A program made the position numbers and the translations under genes. From NCBI GenBank assembly GCA_023014485.1, contig JAJOZX010000926.1, positions 62,001 to 126,000 on the forward strand: a DNA stretch of 64,000 bases. Reading direction: 5' to 3'. The stretch is from Bathynomus jamesi (Eukaryota; Arthropoda; Malacostraca; Isopoda; Cirolanidae). This document shows, one piece after another, positions 9,625-20,419 of the stretch. The notes under the pieces were generated by a model. The model worked only from the letters and a program-made list of their open reading frames with translations, was not told the DNA's origin and made no database searches. Position 1 is the first letter of the stretch; every line of letters starts with the position of its first letter.

Positions 9625-12107
9625 TCAGTTGTTGAGAGTTTGTTTCTTGAAGCTGTCAAAGCGGCGTCTGTTGAACTCCACAGCTTGAAGGAGATAGTCC
9701 CTTTGCTTGGCATCTGTTGTTATGACATTTTCAAAGTCGCTCATCATCTTGACACCACGTTCAGCAATGTCATTCACCGCTTTCAGATTCTTAACATAGT
9801 CCAACGCTTTTCTGTAGTCCTCATTCTGTGGCCAAGACGTGACAGGTTCCAGAAGCCACTCGGATCCAATGTTCAGTGTGTCCAGCAGGAAATGTGATTC
9901 TGGGACAATGAGATCAACTAGGGTGGTCTTAGCTGTGACTCTCTGGAATAGAGGCTTTCCTGTTCTGAAGCTGTCTGGCTTCTCAGTGGCATGTAACTAG
10001 GCAGCAATGTCGTGCTTCAATGTGTCACTCAATCTACTGCTGAACAGGGCAAATGGCACGACTTCCTGCGTCAGGTACCATTTGTGGTTTTCCATCTTAT
10101 TAAGTACTGCATCAGCAAGCTCTGGGTCAGTTTTCTTGTACTTCAACATGTCCTGGATTAGACTTAGATCATTCACGGGAGCATCTGCAGCAGACATTGA
10201 CATCATCCATACAGGAGTGTAGAACAGCGCAAGGAAGGTGTTGAGTCTTTCCAGCTTTGATACAGTGTCTTCGTCGTACTCAAGTTGATCTGCAAACATC
10301 AGCATTTTCATGGAGTACAGGTTTCTGGCCATCCATCTGGCCTGATGAATGGCGCCTGGTCGACTCCAGTGAATACCTCGAGGAGGCGTTCCTCCAAGAA
10401 CAATGACTGTCAGTTCAGCCATTTCCCTGTAGTCGGCTCTTGGAAGCCTTTCTGCTGTTAGAATGTCTTGGAGTATTTCTTCACTGTTCTTCTTCTTTTC
10501 CTTCAGCCATTTGCTGTTGATAGCCAGCATCTTTGGGTTTTCCTTGGACAAGTCCGTCCAAACATCCTTCAGATGCTCAAACCAGGGATTATCTGGCCCC
10601 TTCACCTTCCCAAACAGCTTCTCCCAAACTGCTCCTACTAGGATTTCCAGGATGTGATGTCGACAGGCCAGATAAAACACCTTTTTGTTCAGCATTTTCT
10701 CTAGCAGTTTGGCAGCTCCTCTGTGAACTCCACTGTTACTGGATGTAGTGTCAAAAACAAGGGCAGTAACATTATCCGTAAGTTCCCATGTCTCCAGTAA
10801 ATCCATTGAAGCCTCAGCCTGAGCTGTGCCAGAAGAATTGTCGATGACAGGTACTCCCAATAACTTTCCTTCAGTGTATGAAGGTGGACCAGACACTAGC
10901 ACAGCTAAAGTCTCTGAGGTACTTCCAGGTTCACTGCCCAAGACATCTTTGAGCAACTTTCCATCCCAGTGTAAGGCAGCGTACTGTGGGGGTTTTTCAC
11001 AAAACTTGGACATGTGACTCTGGCTGATATTATACCTGGACAGCATTCTGTTGCGACGTGTTGTTGAGGTTGAGATGACGAAGTTATCCAGATCAGCCCC
11101 TCCAGCTTTCAAGGTGGCAGAAACCATGGCAGTAACTTGATTGTCTGATAAACCAAGACAATCAGCTGTATTGCAGATGACATCACAATCCATGACCTTC
11201 CTTGGAAACGTCAAAGTCACACTAGTCAGTGTCTTGATGGTGAGAACATCCAGGACGAGGCTGATGGTAATCCATGTCCTCTGTGTTAGCGTCGTTGTCA
11301 GTTGAGTCACCCCAGGTAATGTCATCCACATGAACAACTGCCTCTTGTTCTGCTGCAGCTGTAAAATAGTACAACATGTTAAGACAGTAATTGTTAAGTA
11401 CATGCTAAATATCGCAATGGAGTAAAACTTAAAACTTTTTGTAACGTTCAAAGTAATTAGTTTTACCTTGTTCTTGTCTATGCTGCAGTCTTTCATTCCT
11501 CGCTGCTTGCTGCAGGGATCTTGTCTCAAAAATCTTGTCATGACCAGACATATGACCTTTCCTCAGTCTTTTGGTCTTCGTAGAACCTGATATCCTCATC
11601 TTTCTTCTCTCTGGATAACAGTCTGTTGTTCTGTATTTCCTGGATTGCATCTGGAGCTCCTATATCGAACAGGCTGTCTAATTCCAGCACAAATGCTCCT
11701 CTCTTTCCTCCAGGGTTACTTGCTCTTCCTTTGCTTTTCACCAGAGCACGATGTTTCTCATGTAGTTTCATGAAGAGCTTCATTGCGTTGTACTTGGTCA
11801 TTGTCTTGATCCTAGCCATCTGCCAGAATGGGATGATAGATTCAACTGTTTCATATGCAAGGTCTTGAACCATGGGCCTCCCTGCATTTTCCGCTAAATT
11901 CTGAAGATTAAGGAAATACTGGAACGCCTGTCTGTTGGTGGGAAGCTGGGAACCACTGATAAAAGCTGAAGGGTATCCAACCAGGAAAGTTTCAGTGAGA
12001 GATCTGGTAGATGGCCCAGTTGACACCTGCCTGTGGACAGTACGTGGAGGTTCTGAGATATCAACTGTGCGCCCACGGAGCTCCCTCAGCTCCTTGCTTA
12101 ATGCCAT
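9625..12107 (-). pseudogene. Transposase with D, D, CxxH and E motifs, lightly broken
   Basis: This is a putative cut-and-paste transposase starting at MALSKELREL (12107). It has an N-terminal region ending in LFDIGAPDA and EDIRFYEDQKT, then an acidic stretch, then an RNase H-like core. Candidate catalytic residues are LHWDGKLLKD (first Asp), TALVFDTTSSNSG (second Asp) and LACRHHILEI (CxxH). After an amber stop at 9997-9999, NDIAERGVKMMSDF carries the Glu. The C/D-xxH signature between the second Asp and the Glu is known from hAT, P, Kolobok and Mutator-like transposases. Damage is limited to that stop and frameshifts near 11560 and 11250; a likely intron lies at 11359-11466. No known family name is assigned. 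Confidence 0.75.
11359..11466 (-). other. Probable 108-bp intron in the transposase gene
   Basis: On the minus strand the sequence reads GAACAAG|GTAAAACTAATTAC at the donor and ACTATTTTACAG|CTGCAGCAG at the acceptor, with a pyrimidine-rich tract before AG. Removing it joins RLQHRQEQ to an acidic linker in one frame. The alternative is simple readthrough into a poorly conserved hydrophobic stretch. Confidence 0.55.
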
Positions 12108-12179
12108 TGTGAAGTTGTAACTTGTAGATGGTTTTCTAGATTCTGATTGAGTTTCTGTTGTTTCCTGAAAAATGATAGA

Positions 12180-12208
12180 TAATTATTATTATTATTATTA
12201 TTAATTAT

Positions 12209-12256
<48 letters not shown>
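12180..12256. repeat. ATT trinucleotide microsatellite
   Basis: A run of TTA/ATT units with two small interruptions lies between the transposase start and the right terminal repeat of the transposon. Confidence 0.95.
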
Positions 12257-12259
<3 letters not shown>

Positions 12260-12529
12260 TTTATGCTCTTTCATTTGATACCTAATGTGTTGCTCTATCT
12301 TGTTTAGATCAAAAGTTAAAGTGCAAAACATAATTCAAGGGACCCCGGAATTGGCGCATTGGCCGATTTCAAGGCAGAAAATTTAAAGCTCCATGCGGCA
12401 ATGCTTCCCAACATCCTAGGTCAAAATAGTTGTGATTTTCGGCTTTCTCAGGTCAAAAAGCATGGGAAAATGTACAAAAACCTATGAAAATAAGAAAAAG
12501 TTGATTTTTGAACAGGCCTAAGGGAACAT

Positions 12530-12771
12530 CCTTAACCCTGAAAGAAAATAGTTTTGTTGTGAGAGGACCAAAACTATTTAATCAGCTGCCCTTTAAAGAC
12601 CTAAGGAACACGAATGGTGTTGCAGTGCACATCTTCAAAAGAAGATTAGACGTCTGGTTCAGAACAATCCCCTACGAGCCGGGCGTACCTGGCTGTGAGG
12701 TGGAGAGTACAATAAACCAACTCACTACTTCACCAGGCCAACTCGAGACCAACTTGACCTTCGTGAAATGA
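12530..12771 (+). pseudogene. C-terminal end of the LINE ORF2
   Basis: This continues the LINE after the inserted transposon: SLTLKENSFVVRGPKLFNQL, then DVWFRTIPYEPG, with a stop after LTFVK. A RGPKLFN...LP block followed by an R-x-IP-x-x-PG segment is shared with the copies at 13095-13330 and about 14941-15150. It is separated from 9129 only by one target duplication and the transposon. Confidence 0.8.
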
Positions 12772-12784
12772 GGAATCATCGCAC

Positions 12785-13064
12785 GGAACATTTGAAACGT
12801 TGAAAGGAAAGGTATATCGTCGTTTTCCCGTTTTTGACACATTGGATGCACCAACAATTTTACCTTCGCAGTACTTTCTTCCATCAATAATATACTGCCA
12901 AATACAAAGAGCTGCTTCTTCGTCACTGTCCATGTTGATACTGGCTAAACTGACGAAACCACGCTTTCTTTATTGGTGTAAACAGAACATAAAGTATATT
13001 GACTAAAGCAAAATGACTTAATCGTGACTAAAACATTTTGCTTCGTTGGTGTGAACGCAGCCTT
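12785..13064 (-). mobile_element. 5' end fragment of a PIF/Harbinger-like element
   Basis: The minus strand begins GGCTGCGTTCACACCAACG, a terminal repeat typical of Harbinger elements in animals. It reaches an ATG with MDSDEEAALCIWQYI, resembling the acidic start of Harbinger nucleases. It is then truncated at about 12790 against the LINE end. A possible 3-bp TTA target lies at 13065-13067. Confidence 0.5.
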
Positions 13065-13094
13065 TTACATAACCTAATTCAAATTAGTTAAAGC

Positions 13095-13330
13095 TTAAAG
13101 TGCCAAAACTGTTTAATCAGCTGCCCAAAAACCTAAGGAACACGAATGGTGTTGCAGTAGACATCTTCAAAAGAAAATTAGACGCCTGGCTCAGAACAAT
13201 CCCCGCTGAACCGGGCGTACCTGGCTATGTGAGGTGGAGAGTACAAGAAACCAACTCACTACTACACCAGGCCAACTCGAGAGGAGGGGCGACAAGCTTG
13301 ACCTTCGTGAAATGAGGAATCATCGCTCGG
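13095..13330 (+). pseudogene. Second copy of the LINE 3' end
   Basis: The sequence encodes PKLFNQLPKNLRNTNGVAVD, then DAWLRTIPAEPGVPGY, with a stop after SLTFVK. It closely matches 12570-12790 but with a longer C-terminus. It starts abruptly at about 13095, as expected for a 5'-truncated LINE insertion. Confidence 0.75.
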
Positions 13331-13346
13331 AACCTCTGAAAGGTGT

Positions 13347-13455
13347 ATATATAGTCTCGAACTTGTTATTATTTCAGTGTTCCTGAGGATGTCATTAGAC
13401 GAAAGCGCTTGAGCACCATTCTTCTTTTTCCTTCAAGATAATTTTCATCATATAT
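13347..13455 (+). mobile_element. Penelope-like 3' terminal fragment
   Basis: This is a direct match to the minus-strand terminal block of 3559-3700: ATATAGTCTCGAACTTG, then GTTCCTGAGGATGTCATT, GACGAAAGCGCTTGAGC and TTTTCATCAT. It contains the same hammerhead-like motif. Nothing of the coding part is present. Confidence 0.8.
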
Positions 13456-13464
13456 ATATATACA

Positions 13465-14368
13465 CAGGGCGTCCCAAAAAAATGTATACACACTTTAAAT
13501 ACTTATAAAGGCAGTGTTTATTAAAATACATTTCATTTTCAAAATGTAATAGAATCTACAGACATTATTTAATTGTTTTGTCAACGCCTGTTTTCAAACT
13601 GACGTCCGTTCTGGTCCAGGCACTGCTGATAACGCGAAGCAATGGAATCGCAAACATCACGAAACATTTCGTTTGGTATTTGTGTGCATTCTCGTTCAAT
13701 GGCTGCTCTCAATTCAGCGACTGTTGCAGGTTTTATAGCGTAGACTTTGTCTTTTAAGTATCCCCATAAAAAAGTCTAGTGGTGTGAGATCTGGTGAACG
13801 CGGAGGGTATTCTACGAAACCCCTTCGTCCAATCCACATCCACATCGTGCCAAGTACCACTCGCAATACTCCACTCTTCGGTCCGGATCATCTTCATTAA
13901 TAGCATGGACTAATCTTGGAATGTAACTTTTCCATTGACAGCGCTTCAAAATGCGTTGGACAGACGATTCTGAAATTCCTACCTCACGACTCGCTTGCCG
14001 CACAGATTTTCTTGGACTTTGGTGATACGTTTCCAGTACTCTTTCTTGCTTTGTGGGGCTTGTCGATGTCCGTGGTCTTCCGGAACGCTTCTTGTGGACA
14101 TTCTGAACAGTTCCATCGGCTTCAAACTTATCTCTAATTCGAGTGATGGTAAGTCGCGTTGGTGGATCTGTTTGAAACTCCCTCCTAAACTGTCTTTGCA
14201 CTTCAACTGCGTTTTCACACTTCCAGTAGCATTTTAGAATGAATTTCCTTTGTTCAAAGCTTAGTCTGACTGCCATTATTAATTCTAATGGGTTTAACTT
14301 GGAAAGAAAGAAACATCAATTGAGCTATCAGCTGTTAAAGTGTGTATACATTTTTTTGGGACGCCCTG
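13465..14368 (-). mobile_element. Deleted mariner derivative, copy A
   Basis: The 904-bp element has ends CAGGGCGTCCCAAAAAAATG and its complement. It is nearly identical to copies at 40485-41394 and 44323-45225, and all three share the same central deletion of the transposase. That means this deleted form was mobilised in trans and multiplied. The flanks here read CA/TG rather than TA/TA, probably through microsatellite change. Confidence 0.92.
13581..14276 (-). pseudogene. Mariner transposase lacking the first two catalytic Asp (copy A)
   Basis: The N-terminal DNA-binding part starts [18 protein letters not shown] and shows two helix-turn-helix regions, with the linker [11 protein letters not shown] between them. 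After VEYCEWYL the sequence jumps to [19 protein letters not shown], so the segment that should carry the first and second Asp is gone. The remaining C-terminus ends QCLDQNGRQFENRR. A small indel in the PLDFFLWG region shifts the frame. It cannot be catalytic but could still bind its own ends. Confidence 0.9.
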
Positions 14369-14381
14369 TGTATATATATAT

Positions 14382-14821
14382 TAGTGGTGGACCGGATGTG
14401 AGTTTTTCAATATCCGCGGATGCTGATGCGGATATTTAGTTAATCTATCAATATAATATAGAATTATGAATATATGACAATTTTTCAAATTTCGTGATAT
14501 TACTATTATGGCAGGCAATGCATAAGAATTAAAATTAATATTAATGTTTTCATTATGATAAAAATAATAACTTTCTCAAGAGTTTCAGCCACAGAAAATT
14601 CAATGAAACAAGTTTCATTCAATTTTCTGTTACCAGGTATTTATATTTTGAGGTTTATATATTTGTTTGGTCATTAATAAATAATTAATTAATACTTTAC
14701 ATGAAATGTGCATGACTGGGCCTTATAAGCTACTTTATAAGCTAATTTAATTGTAAATTGCATAATTTATTAGAGGTAATATCCGCAGTCAGAAATGCGG
14801 ATGCGGATATCCGGTCCACCA

Positions 14822-14824
<3 letters not shown>
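14382..14824. mobile_element. hAT-like MITE
   Basis: The ends TAGTGGTGGACCGGAT and ATCCGGTCCACCACTA are inverted repeats, with subterminal ATGCGGATAT blocks on both sides. The interior of about 440 bp is AT-rich without an ORF. It is flanked by TA repeats, so the target duplication cannot be read with certainty. Confidence 0.7.

Positions 14825-14870
<46 letters not shown>
14825..14870. repeat. TA microsatellite
   Basis: A pure TA run follows the MITE and leads to the 3' end of the minus-strand LINE. Confidence 0.95.
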
Positions 14871-14872
<2 letters not shown>

Positions 14873-14940
14873 TTTAGGTGAGTTTGCACGACGGTTCAGG
14901 ATCGATCTGCGGTCGACCCCTCTGCAGCATCCCACCTCAT

Positions 14941-17030
14941 TTACGAGATTTGGTGAAGGAGGGAATTGCTGTCTGATCTGCCCTCGTAGCCAGCCACGCA
15001 TGGTTGGTCAGGGACTTTGTGCAGGAATCTCTCCAGCTGGTTCTTGAAGTTATCCAGGTCGGTGTGATGGAGATTCCTCACTTCTTTTGGTAGGACATTG
15101 AAAAGCTTTGGGCCTCGTATTCTGAGAGTATTTTCCAGCCTCGTTTTCATGGCCCCTTGTCCCACCGCAGATAGGACCGTACAAAATCTGCCTCTTCTCT
15201 CATTCCAGTTTGTTTCTATTTCATTTCTAAGGTTAGGGACAGAGCCCTCAAGTATTTTCCATATGTATATTATTGTATACCGCTCGCGCCTTCTTTCGAG
15301 AGAGTAGAGTCCCAGGGATTGTAGTGGAGACCAGCAGTCTTCGCCTTCCGTTTCCTCTATCTTAGACGTAAAAGTCCTTTGTATAGCTTCAATGTTCGCA
15401 ATGTCTCGTTTTCTGTATGGGCTTGTGAGTTCTGAGCAATACTCAATTATTGGTAGGACTAGACTCTTCCATAATTTGAGCATGATGTTTGCTTTTCTGC
15501 TGCGGAAGCTCTTCCAGATGATTCCCATTATTTTTCTAGCCGTTGTAATTGTGATGTTATAGTGCTCTCTGAATTCTGTATCTGACGACATTATTACTCC
15601 AAGATCCCTGACTTGTGGATTTTGTTATCTGTTTAGCTTGCATAGTTTTGTACCCTTTTTTCTGTAGCTCCTTGTTATTACCATATTTTAGAAGTTGGAA
15701 TTTTTCTTCGTTGAACTTCATATTGTTGCCTTCTGCCCGCTGGAATAATGTTTCAATGTCATTTTGTAATTTTCTTATGTCACCTTCGTTCAATATCTCC
15801 TTACATATCGTTGTGTCATCTGCGAAGCATGATACACTACTGTCCTTAATATCTCCAGTCATTATTATGAACAGCAAAGGAGCTAATACTATCCCTTATG
15901 GGACAGAGCTCACGACTTCAGAGACTTCCGATTTAACTCCATTTACCACCACCCTTTGTGTTCTTTGCGTCAAGAAATTAAATATCTACCTTCCTTACTT
16001 TCCAGTAATTCCTGTATTCTTAAGTTTGTGTGCTATAATTCCATGGTCACATTTATCGAAGGCATTAGCAAAGTCCGTATATATTACATCTATGTTTCGT
16101 CCTCAACACAATGTTTCCAATGTTTTCTTCCAGTGGTCTACTAGCTGTGATAGGAATGATCTTCCAGCCATGAAGCCATGTTTATTTGGGTTGTATGTCT
16201 TTTTCTTGTAGGTAACAGGTAGTTTTGCCTCTAATTATACGTTAAAAACACTTTATAAGGTGTGAGGTGAGAGCCACTGGACGATAATTCTTGGGCATTG
16301 CTCTGTTACCACCCTTAAATAGGAGTGCAATGTTCGCGTTCTTTAAGGGGAGTGGAATTTGTCCTGTGTCGAGTAATTTCCTCCATATTAAGTATAGAGG
16401 TTTGGCAATACTCTCTTTGCATTTCTTCAGAAACGTGGTACTCCATGTATCTGGCCCTGGCGCTGAATTGTCTCGCATCTGTGATAAGGCCGTAATTACA
16501 TCTCCTTCCGTGAACTCCAAGTCCATTAATAGGTTTGTGCCGGAATTTGTTCTTGGTTGATTTGGTATCTATGTCGAAAAATTCGTCTGGGTTTTCCACT
16601 TCCATCTCGGACTTAGGGGTGCTAAACACAAAGTTAAATTGTTCCCTAAGCAGTTCGCTTATTGCTTTCGGGTCATTTGTGTATTCGGCCTCCCAGTCTA
16701 TCAACAGTCCAATACTCTCCTTACACTGTAGTTTCCTTTTCGCAAACGTGTAGAAGTATTTTGGGTTTTTTTTATGTTTTCTGCTACCTTGTTTTCCTCC
16801 TCGTTTGTCTTATGTATGAATGTTTGCTTTAGGTCCATTTCTATTTCGCCAAGTTTCCTTTCTAGTTTGATTCTCTTTGCATCAGTTCTGCATCTGTGAT
16901 GTTTTCCGGTTTGTCTTCGTTGTCTGAATAGTGTCCTGATTTTCCTCTCCTGTCTCTCTGGAATATGTTTCAGTATTATAGGTTTGGTTTCAGTCTCTAT
17001 TATACATAGTATTTCTTGTGGTCTTGTCAA
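14941..17030 (-). pseudogene. LINE reverse transcriptase and C-terminus
   Basis: Motifs in order are NSAPGPDTWSTTFLKKCKE, PKNYRPVALTSHLIKCF, IYTDFAKAFDKCDHG (motif A), VLAPLLFIIMTGDI with SCFADDTTICKEI (the FADD motif), PIIEYCSELTSPYRKRD and LGLYSLERRRERYTIIYIWK. Breaks lie near 16240, 15900 and 15590. The last about 200 codons from MSSDTEFREHY to the stop are open. Confidence 0.85.
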
Positions 17031-17066
17031 GTAGCATTTCCCATTTTACCTCCTTTTAATCTTTAT

Positions 17067-17770
17067 TTACGTTTTCAAATTTGCTTTCTTTGAATTTATG
17101 TTTAAGCCTTCAAATATTCCTTCTGACTCTCTAGGATGCGTTTTCGGACCTCTGGGTGCTAACTTCAATTGTATATCGATGAGGTTATGGTCGGAGAACT
17201 TTGTGTGCGTTACTTTTTTATTTATTATCTCGTTGTTATTTGTCAAGATTAAATCCAAACGTTCTCTTTTCTCGTGGCTTCACAGATTTCCTGGGTAAGG
17301 GCGTAATGTTCCATAATACCTAATAGCATTGTTGCTTGGGTTCTATCATCTTTAATTAGAATATTTGTTGCTGGAGTTTCAAGTAATTTTAATGTTTTCT
17401 ATTTCATTTGTAGAAAATTGGAATTCACTTTTTGTGGTATTTGGTGGTCTGTCGATGTTCATAATGGTTAGGTTCAGTTCTTTTACTTCTAATATAATGA
17501 CTTCGACTGTGCTGTTTGATTTGTTTACCTTCACTTCACATGTGTATGTGTTTTTCACGTAGATGCAACACCCTCCCCCTCGTCTAGCCACTCTATCTGC
17601 TCTGTGTATGTTGTAGTCCAGCAATGCTAATTCAGTATCATCGATACAGTTTTCACAGCCTTTTTTGCATTTATGCAAGTGTGTTTCCGTTAGGCATATA
17701 ATATCTATGCTGGATTAGGTAGCTAAATTCTGTAAGTGTTGTAATTTGCAGCCTGCATGGTCCGTGTAGA
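17067..17770 (-). pseudogene. LINE endonuclease domain, broken
   Basis: Segments VLYTNIQGLYTDHAGCKLQ, RADRVARRGGGCCIYVKN and FSDHNLIDIQLKL correspond to the N-terminal Asn, the central and the C-terminal SDH motifs of apurinic-type LINE endonucleases. They are split by two frame changes. Confidence 0.75.
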
Positions 17771-18179
17771 GGCCTTGAATATTTGTGTATAAAACATTTA
17801 TGGGGTTTTTAATTTCTGTGTTCAGTTTTCCTATATAGTGGTCGTTTCCAGGTCGATGTCGGTTCCTGTTTGGTGTTATTGGTTTGGCCGCTGCATTTGG
17901 GAGAATTGGGGTTGCGGTACTTGATACCACTGTGGATGTATTATCGGTGGGTGGTGTTGGATAGAGGGGTGATGTATGTAATGGTGTGGGGAATATACCT
18001 GCGGAGTCCTGTCCTTTCTTGTTAGCAGGACAAGCTGTGCTTTTATAGTTCTCATTTCCTCTAAACAATTTGTTTCCTCGCTCCTGTTGTTACTTCTAAT
18101 ACGGATAGGGTCTGTTCCTCCCCGTTCTCTTCTTTGGGTACCCTTTATGTGAAAATATGGGCTCTATATTTTGGCATTT

Positions 18180-18970
18180 TCTCTGTCAGTGACTGTCTGC
18201 GATAGGAGGGTGGAAAAAGTGGCAGTTTTGTCCGTATCTGCATCTTCCATTCTTCATCACATCGAAGCATTTTTTGGCGTGACTGTACCTGCAGTTTTCA
18301 CCATATATGCACGACCCTGTTTTATAGTATTCACATATGGCCCGTCGTTTAATCTCCTTACGAGCCCTATGTGGTTCAATTGCTTTTTTTCTGTTTCGCC
18401 ACCACTTCTTCCCTACTCAGTGTTTTTTTTTGTCTTCGACGAGTTTCCATTAGTGTTCTTGGTATCTTCCTCTTTCTTCTTTGTATTCCTGGTATCCCTC
18501 TCTTTCTCTTTTGTGTTTCTGTTATCTCTCTCTTTGGCTGGGGATATTTCATTCTCTGAGGTTACTTTTGCATCTTCCTATAGCGTGCTTTCCTGTATTG
18601 CGTTTTCCTGCGCCTTGTGTTTGTTTGTGTCAGCGTTTCCTCCTAGTGTTTCTTTGTCATCTGTCGGTAAACCTGTATTGCCCATGTTTGTTGCTCTTTG
18701 TACCATTTTCTTATTTTTTTCCATGCATGTGATGCACAGGAAGCCGTAAATGCCTATAATTTTGTTATTTATTCCATAATTTTCTTGTCCTTTCTATTTA
18801 AGTTCATGCATTCGTAGTATTTAAAGGTATTGCACAGAATGCACTTTAAGCCCGTAGCCTGGTCCGCTTCATTTTTGCAATCGCAAAGCTGTTGCGCAGC
18901 GCATTCCATTAAACATAATCCAGCTCTATTCAGCTTTCTGAATTTACCACAGTTTACACAATTCTTCGTA
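18180..18970 (-). pseudogene. LINE ORF1 with Cys-rich region and CCCH fingers
   Basis: The N-terminal part has NCVNCGKFRKLNRAGLCLME with further CxC and CxxC pairs. About 500 bases downstream are two CCCH fingers, CEYYKTGSCIYGENCRYSH and CFDVMKNGRCRYGQNCHFFH, followed by a stop. The third finger of the plus-strand LINE is not seen. The linker between is low-complexity and frame-broken. Confidence 0.7.
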
Positions 18971-19384
18971 TTTTTTGCATTCTTTCCTTTATTCTTTCCC
19001 TTCTGCTTTCTTTATTCTTTCTTTATTCCTTTATTCTTTCCTTTAGTTTGCCTCTTTTCTTCTCACTTCTCAAATTACGTCTCGAAAACTTGACCTTCCC
19101 GTTTTATGGCTCCTTCGAATTTTCTCCGACTTTCTTTCCATGTATAAGCCTAATTTAAAAATCTCAGGGGCTGATTTTCCGTTCGAGTTATTTTTAAACT
19201 GTTTCAATTGATGTAGTTTTTCTTTGTAAAAGCTATATGCCACCGGCTTTCACTTAATAAATTATTACTGCGAATTCACTGATGTTTAACGTTCACGCTG
19301 GCATAAGATAGCATTTACCGCTGAACTTATAAACACTAGTTATTTCGATATTACAGAGCGGAAACAAAACGTCCGTACACAACG

Positions 19385-19390
19385 AGGTAG

Positions 19391-19469
<79 letters not shown>

Positions 19470-19475
19470 ATAATA
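19385..19475. repeat. CA then TA compound microsatellite
   Basis: A run of about 18 AC units passes directly into TA units with short interruptions. Confidence 0.95.
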
Positions 19476-19560
19476 TATTCCTAACTTCCAGTATGTAGAC
19501 TTTTGTAAATTTAAAAATGAATTCACTCATCAATTGGGAAAACGTAATGGGGATCTCCAA

Positions 19561-20258
19561 CACAAAAATAATGTGGGAATCGTTTGAAACAGTATTTAGA
19601 ACTATAAATGAGAATGTGTACCGTACAACATTAAGCGTGCGAAAGTAATAACAAGCCCTTGTGGTTTACTTCTAGAGTAGGGGATATTATAAAGAGTAGA
19701 AATAGTGCTTATAGGCTACATGGGTGCGATAAAGACGATTTGAAATCTCCATAGCTCGTGACGGCAAAGAAAGCCCCAAGCGATTCTTTCAATACGTCAT
19801 TAATAGGAATCCTGTAAAGAGTGTCTTCGGGCCGTTGAAAAATTCTGACGGAGATCTAGTTTCTGAAAACAAGCAAATGGCTACTCTGCTAAACAAATTT
19901 TTTAAGTCAGTTTCTACTACAGAAGATGTAACGAATATCCCTACGGTCATAGACATAATACCTTTTGACAATAGTAATACTTTAAAAAATATTGTGGTTT
20001 GTGAAAGGGAGGTAATGCGCTATATTGATAAAATGAAAATGCTTAAATCACCGGGCCGGATTCCATATATCCCATACATCTAAAAGAATTAAAAGAAAGC
20101 ATTGTTGTGCCGCTAACAAAAATTTTCAATGCGTCTATTTCTAAAGGGTGCGTACCAGATAATTTCAAGCTAGCAAATGTAACACCTATTTTTAAGGAAG
20201 GCGATAAAGGTGTGGCGAGAAATTATAGGCCAATCAGTTTAACGTCTGTTGTACTGTA
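19561..20258 (+). pseudogene. Fragment of a third LINE reverse transcriptase
   Basis: The translation gives FGPLKNSDGDLVSENKQMA, LLNKFFKSVSTTED, MKMLKSPG and, after a frame change, IFNASISKGCVPDNFKLANV, then RNYRPISLTSVV. This is the N-terminal and fingers region of a CR1-like reverse transcriptase. It ends where the next repeat begins and lacks the palm. It is more distant from the two long LINEs than they are from each other. Confidence 0.75.
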
Positions 20259-20276
20259 GGTAAGCTAGCTACTGGA

Positions 20277-20385
20277 ATGGATTCGTAGTCAGCGACGCTA
20301 ACCACTGCACCACCAAGGCGCATATATTACAAAAAAAAAAATACATATATATATTTTATTTATATATATATATATATATACAGTG

Positions 20386-20419
<34 letters not shown>

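Larger units (their letters stand above)
9139..12520 (-). mobile_element. DNA transposon with TAG-type long terminal repeats (family member 1)
   Basis: The element has inverted repeats of about 230 bp (9139-9385 and 12285-12520) beginning TAGCACTGTTCAAAAATC on the left and TAGGCCTGTTCAAAAATC on the right. It is flanked by an exact 9-bp duplication, AGGGAACAT (9130-9138 and 12521-12529). Excision of the element plus one duplication restores the LINE frame, which then aligns without gaps to the related LINE at about 15.1 kb. It encodes one transposase on the minus strand. Relatives lie at 34629-37334 and 46242-49397. Confidence 0.9.
4796..12790 (+). mobile_element. CR1/Jockey-type LINE, decayed and split by two insertions
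   Basis: In order the element has a Cys-rich and CCCH-finger ORF1 (4796-5621), an endonuclease region (about 5820-6560), a reverse transcriptase (6830-8411 and 8935-9129) and a short C-terminal piece (12530-12771). It is split at 8412-8926 by a hAT MITE and at 9139-12520 by a DNA transposon, each flanked by exact target duplications, so the LINE is older than both. Many stops and frameshifts show that it is dead. A second LINE of the same design lies at 14941-18990 on the other strand, and a third 3' end at 13095-13330. Confidence 0.85.
14941..18990 (-). mobile_element. Second CR1/Jockey-type LINE, minus strand
   Basis: Read on the minus strand the order is a Cys-rich segment and CCCH-finger ORF1 (18970-18180), an endonuclease (about 17770-17067) and a reverse transcriptase (17030-14941). 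The ending RGPKLFNVLPKEVRNL / GYEGRSDSNSLLHQIS is the counterpart of the first LINE. Stops and frameshifts are frequent but all domains are recognisable, so this is an almost full-length dead copy. It is clearly diverged from the plus-strand LINE, so the two represent subfamilies. Confidence 0.85.

Noticed and set aside
18171..18749. 192-codon plus-strand ORF rich in Phe, Leu, Ser and Val, looking like a membrane protein
   Set aside because: It is antisense to the LINE ORF1 with CCCH fingers; hydrophobicity comes from the complement of a Lys/Glu-rich region.
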